The notes under the pieces were generated by a model that was given only the letters and a program-made list of their open reading frames with translations, had not been told where the DNA came from and ran no database searches. Position numbers and translations under genes: made by a program. This document shows, one piece after another, positions 46,428-53,552 of a DNA stretch of 64,000 nt. Origin of the DNA: Bacteroidales bacterium UBA4070 (GTDB lineage Bacteria; Bacteroidota; Bacteroidia; Bacteroidales; VadinHA17); contig DFYY01000037.1 of assembly GCA_002383485.1 (NCBI GenBank), positions 1 to 64,000 on the forward strand, written 5' to 3'. Position 1 is the stretch's first letter. Every line of letters starts with the position of its first letter.

Positions 46428-46495
46428 CATGTCAACTATCTGCCCGTCGCACTGCGAGGCTGCCAACAACATGACTAACTGATAATTCACATGCC

Positions 46496-46527
46496 GACAG
46501 GCAGCCTGTAGGGCTGCAAGAATTGTA
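46496..46527 (-). repeat. TACAATTCTT-headed hairpin copy
   Basis: On the minus strand TACAATTCTT, then GCAGCC-CTACA-GGCTGC (6-bp arms with a CTACA loop), then CTGTC. Head, loop and tail match other copies while the arms differ. Confidence 0.8.
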
Positions 46528-46559
46528 AAAGTCCGGGATATTACCCCCCCTTTTTTTTT

Positions 46560-47480
46560 CTACCTGAAAACAAACATTACAGATACCTGCGTGGCGGTGG
46601 TATTTCCACCAACCCGGGCCGGCATCCACCGCGGTCCCTCACGCAACAGCCTGAACACTTCGCGTGTGAAAGGCTCACCGGGCGAGCGGACAGCCTTCAG
46701 GTCGGCCAGGGTGCTGTCAGCCCGCACCGTGAACGAAACCAGAACCTCCTGCCGTACTATCGGCGTGATGCCCTCCGGGTATCTGATATTTTGCGCAACC
46801 CACTCCCTAAAACCGGCCCAGCCCCCTTCAGGCGAGGCGGGACTATCAGGCACCACGGCGCCCTGCACATCATCAGCCCTGTCTACGGTTTCTGCCTTTG
46901 CCTTCATGGCAGCCATGGTCATCTGAGGCACAGCCTGCACAACCACTTCCTCCACCATCTCCTCCTGGACCACGGCAAAGACCACATCATCCTGCTCCTC
47001 CTGTACTTCAATCGCCTCCGCAACCACTTCTTCATCAGCTGCAAACGCCTCTGCTACTTCAATATTTACAACTGAAAGCAACGGGCCATAGGCAGCCTTT
47101 TTTTCCTTGCTTGCAGCAACACCGGATCTGACGTCAGCGGAAGCAGCATTCTCTTCTCTCTCTATCGGGCCTGCCATGGCAATATACGCGGTGTCCGTCA
47201 CTGCTGCCTCAGCAAGCGCCAGATCTGACTCTGACTCCGGCCTGTCTCTCAGCAGTGTCACAACCAATGCGGAGCCGACAAGCAGTATCACCACCGCCGC
47301 GGCAGCCGGCAGCCAGATTGCCCCCGGCCTTCTGAGCCGGCTCTCCATCCTCGCCCTCAGCTCACGGAGATCAGCCTCAGCCTCATCGCGACTCAACCGT
47401 CCGAGTCCCTCGCCGGCCTCCTCCTCAAACTCATCCCGGGGGATAAGCACCCTTTTATCTTTATTATACTTGTTCATCAT
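46560..47480 (-). CDS. Membrane TonB-domain protein, possible anti-sigma partner
   Basis: 306 residues. A charged cytoplasmic segment (1-55, Glu/Arg-rich) precedes one membrane helix (IWLPAAAAVVILLVGSALVV, about 54-73). Then comes a long Ala/Glu/Val-rich periplasmic linker (EEVVAEAIEVQEEQDDVVFA) and a TonB C-terminal-like domain (about 225-306: IRYPEGITPIVRQEVLVSF, ending VSVMFVFR). It lies 85 bases downstream of the sigma factor gene, so it may act as its membrane anti-sigma or signal partner. The TonB domain suggests contact with the outer membrane. Energy transduction without ExbBD nearby is doubtful. Confidence 0.7.
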   Translation of the reverse strand: MMNKYNKDKRVLIPRDEFEEEAGEGLGRLSRDEAEADLRELRARMESRLRRPGAIWLPAAAAVVILLVGSALVVTLLRDRPESESDLALAEAAVTDTAYIAMAGPIEREENAASADVRSGVAASKEKKAAYGPLLSVVNIEVAEAFAADEEVVAEAIEVQEEQDDVVFAVVQEEMVEEVVVQAVPQMTMAAMKAKAETVDRADDVQGAVVPDSPASPEGGWAGFREWVAQNIRYPEGITPIVRQEVLVSFTVRADSTLADLKAVRSPGEPFTREVFRLLREGPRWMPARVGGNTTATQVSVMFVFR

Positions 47481-47492
47481 CTTTCTCTGACC

Positions 47493-47602
47493 TTCAGATT
47501 GAGGCCCATAAGGCCGAAATCCTGTACACGAACCTGTCCCGATGAAGTCGGGAGTGTCGGGATCTTCAGATTGAGACCCGATCTCGATCGGGTCGAAATC
47601 CC
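47493..47602. repeat. Hairpin repeat pair spanning sigma factor stop codon
   Basis: Two copies share TTCAGATTGA on the left and CGAAATCC on the right, with different pairing arms between: 47493-47522 (GGCC ... GGCC) and 47565-47602 (GACCCGATC-TC-GATCGGGTC, 9-bp arms). Between and after them lie TCCCGA-TGAAG-TCGGGA and CCCGA ... TCGGG dyads (to about 47624). The second copy runs into the sigma factor gene. Confidence 0.8.
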
Positions 47603-48198
47603 GATGCCCCTGGGGCGTCGGGACTTTCGATACATATCCTCAGGTTCCTCTTCCCGTTCTGTATGTACGACTTCACCTTATTCTCCTCCATCGCCATCCT
47701 CTCACTGATCTGCCTGTAACTGCAACCCTCGTAAAAGAATAACCGGATGCAACTCCTCTGCTCCGCCTTAAGCCGCTCAATACACTCACGGAGCCGCTCC
47801 GTATCACTATTCTCATCCTCTTCCATAGGATGCATCTCCGAAGAGTTTTCCATAAAAAAAGTCGGGTCTCCCATCATCACCTCCATATGCACCGCCTCGC
47901 TCTTCCTGTTCCTCAGCAGCATAAGACAATGGTTCTTCGTTACTACATAGAGCCACGTCCTGAAGTTGCCAATCTCCTGCTGCGGCACTGCTGTCACCAG
48001 CTTCGCGAAGATATTCATCACCTCATCCTTCGCCGTCTCCCGATCCTCGAGGTACTTGAGGCAGACGCCATAGACCAGGTGCATGTACTTTTCGTACAAC
48101 TGTCCGAGGATTTCAATGTCGCCCTCTTCGCGAAACCTCGCAAGGAGCTCCTCATCGCTTTGCGTCTTGATTTTTCTTCTCAGGAATATCGAAGGCAT
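47566..48198 (-). CDS. ECF-type RNA polymerase sigma factor
   Basis: 210 residues. Region 2 is at about 15-75 (LLARFREEGDIEILGQLYEKYMHL-type, DEVMNIFAKL, FRTWLYVVTKNHCL). Region 4 is at about 128-185 (ERLKAEQRSCIRLFFYEGCSYRQI, then KVKSYIQNGKRNLR). The last 20 or so residues (SPDAPGASGFRPDRDRVSI) are encoded by the hairpin repeat described at 47493-47602, and the stop codon is part of its conserved flank, so the original C-terminus was replaced. It probably controls the divergent VWA gene and its own operon with the TonB-domain protein. A TATCTTTA -7-like site lies about 35 bases upstream. Confidence 0.85.
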   Translation of the reverse strand: MPSIFLRRKIKTQSDEELLARFREEGDIEILGQLYEKYMHLVYGVCLKYLEDRETAKDEVMNIFAKLVTAVPQQEIGNFRTWLYVVTKNHCLMLLRNRKSEAVHMEVMMGDPTFFMENSSEMHPMEEDENSDTERLRECIERLKAEQRSCIRLFFYEGCSYRQISERMAMEENKVKSYIQNGKRNLRICIESPDAPGASGFRPDRDRVSI

Positions 48199-48398
48199 GC
48201 AAACCTTTTTTCGGCAGTGTCATTTACAGGTTAAAGATACGATTTCCTGATGTCCGGGCGCCAGCGAAGAATTCATCCGGGCCGCCCGGGTGCGTAGCAT
48301 AATCCCGGGATATTGCCGGTCCGGCATTTTTTTCATCACGATTTATGGAATCTGCCCCGCCGCTGCATCCTTATCACAGAAACTTAATTCGAAAAATT

Positions 48399-50375
48399 AT
48401 GAAAACAATCGCATCATTTATCGCATTTCTTCTGCTCACCGCGGCAGGACCTGCCAGTCAGGTTATCATTAAGGGAAAGGTGACCGGCACTGACAACATC
48501 CCTCTCAGCGGGGTGGTTGTTATGATTAAAGGAACGAACATCACTACAATGACCGGCACTGACGGCTGCTACGCCATCAACGCCGGACCGGAGGCGAAAA
48601 CACTCATCTTCTCACTTCGCGGAATGAAACCGCTGGAGGAACCGATCATTGGCCGCACCGTCATTAACGTTGTGATGGAAGCGGAGAATCCTGTTGCCCC
48701 GGACCGGGAAGATGGAAAAGGCAAGCATGAAAGGAAACCGGTTAGCGACGAGGTCTTTTGCGTAGTGGAAGAGGCTTCCGTTAATGAAAGCGCCGTCGGA
48801 GTGGCATATGACCGCGTGACGCAGTCTCAGGCGGGAGCTTACCACAAGGCAGCATGGCACCAGCAGCCATACGTGGAACAAAATACCGAGTCCTACGCCG
48901 GGATCAGCGAGAATGGCTACCGTGATCCGCTGCGCGAGCCCTATTCAACCTTCTCAATCGATGTGGACAACGCCTCGTATTCCAACGTGCGCCGATTTAT
49001 CAACCTCGGGCAGGAGGTGCCCGCCGACGCGGTGCGTATCGAGGAGATGATCAACTATTTCAAGTATGAGTACCCGGAGCCCTCAGGCGAACATCCATTC
49101 TCAGTCTATACTGAGGCAGGCGTCTGTCCATGGAACAAAAACCGGTACCTACTTCATGTCGGCTTGCGGGCCAAAGACATCGACAGGAGCGAGCTGCCTC
49201 CGTCAAACCTGGTGTTCCTGATAGACGTGTCGGGCTCGATGAACCAACCGAACAAGCTGCCGCTGCTCAAGTCGGCATTCAGCCTGCTTGTGAACGAGCT
49301 GAGAGAGCAGGACCGGGTTGCAATTGTAGTATATGCCGGCGCTGCGGGAGTAGTGCTGGAATCGACCCCCGGCAACAGGAAGGAAGCCATCAGGCAGGCC
49401 CTCGATAACCTCCGGGCAGGAGGTTCAACCGCGGGCGGTGAAGGACTGATGCTTGCCTATAAGATTGCGGAGAAGAACTTCATCAAAGGCGGAAACAACC
49501 GCATCATCCTCGCAACTGACGGCGACTTCAACGTGGGGGTCTCCGACAATGTCTCGATGGAGAAGCTTGTTGAACAGAAGCGCGGACTGGGAGTCTGGAT
49601 GACTGTGCTTGGATTCGGGATGGGTAACATCAAGGACGACAAGATGGAGATCATCGCTGACAAGGGAAACGGTAACTATGCATATATAGACAACATCCAG
49701 GAGGCCCGCCGCGTGCTGGTGCAGGAGTTTGGAGGGACCCTCTTCACAGTGGCGAAGGACGTCAAGTTCCAGGTGGAGTTCAACCCGGCATACGTGAAGG
49801 CATACCGCCTTGTGGGATATGAGAACAGACTGCTCACGGACAAGGATTTCAATGACGACACGAAAGATGCCGGCGAGATGGGAGCAGGGCACACGGTGAC
49901 GGCACTGTACGAGATCCTACCAGTTGGATCGGAGGAGACAGGACTTCCTACAGTTGACCCGCTGAGGTACCAGGGTGCAGGAGCCGGCGGAGCCTCGACT
50001 GGTAATACCGCTTATGGCCCGGGGTCAGCTGAAATGCGGGACAGTGATGATGTTGCCGGTGCCGGTAAACGTCCCGCTCTCAAGGATGCGCCCCGCGAAC
50101 TCTGCAACATCAAGCTTCGCTACAAGGAGCCATACGGACTGACCAGCAAGCTGTTCAGCAAAGGGGTTGGTACGGACATAAAAAAGGCCGGTGAAACCAC
50201 CGACCGGTTCAGGTTCTCTGCCGCCGTGGCAGAATTTGGTATGATTCTTCGCGACAGCAAGTATCGCGGCAATGCTACCGTTGAGAATGTTGTCTCGCTG
50301 GCCTCCGGTGCCCGCGGCACTGATCCTGACGGATACCGCGCCGAATTTATCCGCCTCGTACAGTCCGCAAAGTAA
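48399..50375 (+). CDS. VWA-domain protein of YfbK type with carboxypeptidase-like N-domain
   Basis: 658 residues from ATG 48399, which places the signal peptide first (MKTIASFIAFLLLTAAG); an earlier in-frame ATG at 48345 would bury it. Domains are a CarboxypepD-regulatory-like beta-sandwich (about 20-95, GKVTGTDNIPLSGVVVMIKG), a vWF N-terminal domain (about 165-265, STFSIDVDNASYSNVRRFI), a VWA domain with MIDAS DVSGSM (about 275-280), and a DUF3520-type C-terminus. It is probably exported and metal-binding, with an adhesion or envelope-complex role. It is divergent from the sigma factor gene, an arrangement seen in other Bacteroidota (recalled). Confidence 0.88.
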   Translation: MKTIASFIAFLLLTAAGPASQVIIKGKVTGTDNIPLSGVVVMIKGTNITTMTGTDGCYAINAGPEAKTLIFSLRGMKPLEEPIIGRTVINVVMEAENPVAPDREDGKGKHERKPVSDEVFCVVEEASVNESAVGVAYDRVTQSQAGAYHKAAWHQQPYVEQNTESYAGISENGYRDPLREPYSTFSIDVDNASYSNVRRFINLGQEVPADAVRIEEMINYFKYEYPEPSGEHPFSVYTEAGVCPWNKNRYLLHVGLRAKDIDRSELPPSNLVFLIDVSGSMNQPNKLPLLKSAFSLLVNELREQDRVAIVVYAGAAGVVLESTPGNRKEAIRQALDNLRAGGSTAGGEGLMLAYKIAEKNFIKGGNNRIILATDGDFNVGVSDNVSMEKLVEQKRGLGVWMTVLGFGMGNIKDDKMEIIADKGNGNYAYIDNIQEARRVLVQEFGGTLFTVAKDVKFQVEFNPAYVKAYRLVGYENRLLTDKDFNDDTKDAGEMGAGHTVTALYEILPVGSEETGLPTVDPLRYQGAGAGGASTGNTAYGPGSAEMRDSDDVAGAGKRPALKDAPRELCNIKLRYKEPYGLTSKLFSKGVGTDIKKAGETTDRFRFSAAVAEFGMILRDSKYRGNATVENVVSLASGARGTDPDGYRAEFIRLVQSAK

Positions 50376-50383
50376 TTCCCGCT

Positions 50384-50416
50384 AATTCGAAACTCGCAAC
50401 TCGCAATTCGCAAATC
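50384..50416. repeat. AAYTCGC heptamer repeats between convergent genes
   Basis: Consecutive 7-base units (AACTCGC, AACTCGC, AATTCGC) with degenerate units at both ends fill the 41-base gap between two convergent stop codons. Confidence 0.7.
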
Positions 50417-50740
50417 CTATTGGACTTCGTCCGCGTAGGTCTTCTTGCGGTAAAAGCGCGAAACGTCGAAGATTATATCCTTCTTCGTTTCGCCTTTTGG
50501 TATTATTGTTACCACGTCATAGGGATTGCCGTTGTTGTCAACAATCATCTGGCTCAGTATTTCTGAGCCTGGATAGTTGCGGTCAATGTAAAGGTACTCA
50601 GCCCTGACCGATCCTACTATCACTGCCTTCTCGAACGACGAGCCGTCGCGGCCCTGTGATGAGTCAATGTATGATGCCGCACATCCGGCCATCATCACTG
50701 CCAGCACCACGGTCAAAAAATAGATTGCTGTTTTTTTCAT
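50417..50740 (-). CDS. Small lipoprotein of unknown function
   Basis: 107 residues from ATG 50740 (MKKTAIYFLTVVLAVMMAGC); the frame extends nine codons further upstream, but this start places the signal first. The lipobox MAGC gives Cys20 as the acylated residue. The mature part is about 87 residues with no cysteine and has VDNNGNPYDVVTIIPKGETK. I do not recognise a family beyond a possible DUF-type periplasmic lipoprotein. It converges on the VWA gene. Confidence 0.72.
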   Translation of the reverse strand: MKKTAIYFLTVVLAVMMAGCAASYIDSSQGRDGSSFEKAVIVGSVRAEYLYIDRNYPGSEILSQMIVDNNGNPYDVVTIIPKGETKKDIIFDVSRFYRKKTYADEVQ

Positions 50741-50750
50741 ATCTGCTGTG

Positions 50751-50934
50751 TTACAATTCATTATCATTTGTGACGTACCGCCCGGAAGAGGGGGGATTCG
50801 TCTGCTGTTCTACAATTCCTGAGGCTCTACGAGCCTCTCTTCCTCAGGGGTGTCTCCTGCTACAATTCCTGAGGCTCTACGAGCCTCTCTTCCTCAGGGG
50901 TGTCTCCTGCTACAATTCCTGAGGCTCTACGAGC
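50751..50934 (+). repeat. 50-bp tandem units of the TACAATTCCT hairpin family
   Basis: Two exact 50-bp units (50811-50860, 50861-50910) and a partial third (50911-50934). Each is TACAATTCCT, then GAGGCTC-TAC-GAGCCTC (7-bp arms), then CTTCCTCAGGGGTGTCTCCTGC, whose CCTCAGG also pairs with CCTGAGG. A degenerate copy with the same TACAATTC head starts at 50751. Together they fill the gap between the lipoprotein and GDP-fucose synthase genes; 50935-50990 shows nothing else. Confidence 0.9.
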
Positions 50935-50990
50935 TTTATTATTCTCCTGTTCTGCAATTATCTAACAAATATGCGTTATCATTGCCAATA

Positions 50991-52124
50991 CTATTGCCTA
51001 TCGCCCTCTATATCAGCGATATACCAGTTATACATTTTTTGTGCCCCATCCCTCAGCGTAGTCGCATGCCTGAAACCAAGGCTGTGCAGCTTCGATGAAT
51101 CCAGGAACTTCCTCGGTGTGCCGTCAGGCTTGCTGTGATCGAATACCAGCTCGCCGCCAAATCCCGTGGTCTCCTTCAATAACAAAGATAGGTCCTTAAT
51201 TGTTATCTCCTCTCCTGTGCCTATGTTAATATGGGTGTTGCGCACCTCTGCCGCCCCTGCGCGCGCCAGATCGCGAAACGAGATCTTCTCCATTACATAA
51301 ACCGTCGCATCAGCCATGTCACCGCTGTACATGAACTCCCGCAACGGCCTCCCGGTCCCCCATACTTCAACCTGAACACCATCCTGACTTTTCGACTTTC
51401 GACTTTCAGACTTTTGACTCTTCACCCCCTGCCTTGCAAGCAGATCAATTATCTCTCCCTCCGGCCCGCTGCCGTCAAAACCGTCAACCGGCCTCCTCTT
51501 CAGGTCAGCACGTATTCCGGCAAAATCACCGTTCTCCAGCAGTTTCCCAAGGTGGATCCGCCTCATCAGCGACGGCATCACATGCCCGCCGGTGAGATTG
51601 AAATTGTCATTCGGCCCGTAGAGATTGGTGGGCATGACCGCAATGAAATCAGTTCCGTAACGAAGATTGTACGCCTCGCACATCTTCAGCCCGGCGATCT
51701 TGGCTATTGCATATGGCTCGTTGGTGTACTCCAGCGGCGATGTAAGCAGGTGATCCTCCTTCATCGGCTGCGGACAGTCGCGCGGATAGATGCAGCTGCT
51801 CCCCAGGAAGACCAGCTTCTTCACCCCGTGAAGGTATGCGGCATGTATGACATTGGCCTCAATCATCAGGTTCTCGTATATGAACTCCGCCCTGAGGGTG
51901 TTGTTGGCCATGATGCCTCCTACCTTCGCAGCACAGAGGATGACTGCCTCGGGTTTCTCGGTGGCAAAGAAGGCTTCGGTAACATCCTGGCGACGGAGGT
52001 CGAGTTCATCAAACGACCGGCCTATGATGTACGTGTAGCCCTTACGCTCCAGCGCCGCGGTGATCGCCGTTCCTACCAGGCCAAGGTGCCCGGCGACATA
52101 TATTTTGGAATTTTTATTTAACAT
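50991..52124 (-). CDS. fcl: GDP-L-fucose synthase with low-complexity insertion
   Basis: 377 residues, longer than the usual 310-360. SDR motifs are GHLGLVG (12-18), the catalytic Ser in GSSCIYP (108-114) and Tyr138/Lys142 (YAIAK). CAAKVGGIMAN and GTGRPLREFMYSGDMADA are typical of GDP-4-keto-6-deoxymannose epimerase/reductase. Residues about 233-247 (VKSQKSESRKSKSQD) are encoded by GACTTT-type short tandem repeats and sit in a loop before the C-terminal substrate domain, so activity is probably kept. It makes GDP-L-fucose from the product of the gmd gene upstream; a repeat-rich gap lies between. Confidence 0.93.
   Translation of the reverse strand: MLNKNSKIYVAGHLGLVGTAITAALERKGYTYIIGRSFDELDLRRQDVTEAFFATEKPEAVILCAAKVGGIMANNTLRAEFIYENLMIEANVIHAAYLHGVKKLVFLGSSCIYPRDCPQPMKEDHLLTSPLEYTNEPYAIAKIAGLKMCEAYNLRYGTDFIAVMPTNLYGPNDNFNLTGGHVMPSLMRRIHLGKLLENGDFAGIRADLKRRPVDGFDGSGPEGEIIDLLARQGVKSQKSESRKSKSQDGVQVEVWGTGRPLREFMYSGDMADATVYVMEKISFRDLARAGAAEVRNTHINIGTGEEITIKDLSLLLKETTGFGGELVFDHSKPDGTPRKFLDSSKLHSLGFRHATTLRDGAQKMYNWYIADIEGDRQ
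51386..51422. repeat. GACTTT short tandem repeats inside fcl
   Basis: Five consecutive 7-8 base units of the form GACTTTN lie within the coding sequence and keep the frame, giving a Lys/Ser-rich stretch in the protein. Confidence 0.8.
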
Positions 52125-52130
52125 CTGTTT

Positions 52131-52173
52131 TACAATTCTTTATCGTCTACGACGAACCCCGGGGGGTTGTCCT
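52131..52173 (+). repeat. TACAATTCTT-headed hairpin copy
   Basis: TACAATTCTT, then TCGTC-TAC-GACGA (5-bp arms, 52143-52155), then AACCCC-GG-GGGGTT, then GTCCTG. Head, TAC loop and GTC-CTG tail match other copies. Confidence 0.8.
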
Positions 52174-52179
52174 GTATTC

Positions 52180-52310
52180 TACAATGCTTTAACCCCCGAC
52201 AGCCTTACGGCTATTGGGGCATGGCTAGGCGGTATATTGTATCTGTTATTCTTCTGCAATGAACAAACCGCTACGCGGTATTTATAGCCCGTAGGGCTTA
52301 AAGCATTGTA
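52180..52310. mobile_element. 131-bp MITE-like element with 13-bp terminal inverted repeats
   Basis: TACAATGCTTTAA (52180-52192) and its exact reverse complement (52298-52310) bound the element. Just inside each end is a hairpin: AGCC-TTAC-GGCT within CCCC ... GGGG on the left, and AGCCC-TAC-GGGCT read inward from the right. An ACCGC-TAC-GCGGT hairpin lies further in. It looks like two copies of the hairpin family facing each other. No coding capacity; 52311-52355 shows nothing further. Confidence 0.75.
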
Positions 52311-52355
52311 TAAGAAGCCGTTAATATATCTTATGTTCCTCGAAGAGGATTAACC

Positions 52356-53513
52356 CTATTCAAAATAATTCGGTGTATAGAACCCTCCCCTCTTTAAATA
52401 AACCTCCTTCTTCACCAGCTTGACATCCCCCTCCATCATATCCGTTATCAAACCGGCCAGGTCATACCTCGGCTTCCATCCCAGAACCGTCCGCGCCTTC
52501 GTGGCATCACCTATCAGCAGATCCACCTCGGTGGGACGGAAATATGCCTTGTCCACACCCACAATCTCCTTCTTCTCCCTCATCCTGATCCTTATCCCTT
52601 CGAGATACTCCGCCCCCACGAAATTGATGAAACGCTTCTCATCCATGTTGACTATGTAACCCTTCTCATCTATCCCTTCGCCCTTGAATGCCAGCTCGAG
52701 GCCAAGCTCCGCCGCCGCCAGTGTAATGAAATCGCGTATGGTTGTGGTCACTCCCGTGGCTATTACGTAATCCGAGGGTTCATCCTGCTGCAGTATCAGG
52801 TACATCGCCCTGACATAATCCTTCGCATGACCCCAGTCACGCTTGCCCGACAGGTTCCCCATATACATCTTTTCCTGGACTCCCATCGCTATGCGACTAA
52901 GAGCACGTGTCACCTTCCTCGTGACAAACGTCTCGCCGCGGATGGGAGACTCATGATTAAACAATATCCCGTTGCTGGCGTGCATCTTGTATGCCTCGCG
53001 ATAGTTGACGGTGATCCAGTAGGCGTAGAGCTTGGCCACGCCATACGGCGAACGGGGATAGAACGGCGTCGTCTCCTTCTGCGGCACCTCCTGGACCAGG
53101 CCATAGAGCTCCGACGTAGAGGCCTGGTAGATGCGAGATTTCTTCGTCAGACCAAGCAGCCGGACTGCCTCAAGCAGTCGCAACGTTCCGATGCCGTCAG
53201 CGTTGGCAGTATATTCTGGTGTGTCGAAACTCACCTTCACGTGGCTCATCGCCGCGAGGTTGTAAATCTCATCGGGCTGCACCTCCTGCACGATGCGCGT
53301 GATGTTCATCGAGTCGGTCATGTCGCCGTAGTGCAGTATGAAGTTGCGATGCTCCAGGTGCGGGTCCTGGTATATGTGATCTATCCTCTCGGTGTTGAAC
53401 ATCGAAGCGCGGCGCTTGATGCCATGGACGATGTAACCCTTTTTCAGCAGGTACTCGCTCAGATAGGCGCCGTCCTGCCCGGTAACACCGGTTATAAGTG
53501 CTGTTTTTGACAT
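52356..53513 (-). CDS. gmd: GDP-mannose 4,6-dehydratase
   Basis: 385 residues. GVTGQDG (9-15) binds NADP. STSELYG (132-138) supplies the catalytic Ser/Thr and Glu135, and Tyr157 and Lys161 (YGVAK) complete the set. NHESPIRGETFVTRKV has Ile where most family members have Arg. It converts GDP-mannose to GDP-4-keto-6-deoxymannose for the fcl product. Together with the AlgD-like enzyme it would compete for GDP-mannose. It starts 39 bases after the neighbouring ATPase stop. Confidence 0.95.
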   Translation of the reverse strand: MSKTALITGVTGQDGAYLSEYLLKKGYIVHGIKRRASMFNTERIDHIYQDPHLEHRNFILHYGDMTDSMNITRIVQEVQPDEIYNLAAMSHVKVSFDTPEYTANADGIGTLRLLEAVRLLGLTKKSRIYQASTSELYGLVQEVPQKETTPFYPRSPYGVAKLYAYWITVNYREAYKMHASNGILFNHESPIRGETFVTRKVTRALSRIAMGVQEKMYMGNLSGKRDWGHAKDYVRAMYLILQQDEPSDYVIATGVTTTIRDFITLAAAELGLELAFKGEGIDEKGYIVNMDEKRFINFVGAEYLEGIRIRMREKKEIVGVDKAYFRPTEVDLLIGDATKARTVLGWKPRYDLAGLITDMMEGDVKLVKKEVYLKRGGFYTPNYFE

Positions 53514-53552
53514 ATCGTTATTTCACGTAAAATTACTACAATTTACAGATTA

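Noticed and set aside
52180..52310. Integron attC-like site
   Set aside because: No integrase gene and no core-site GTTRRRY/RYYYAAC pair; the ends are perfect inverted repeats instead.
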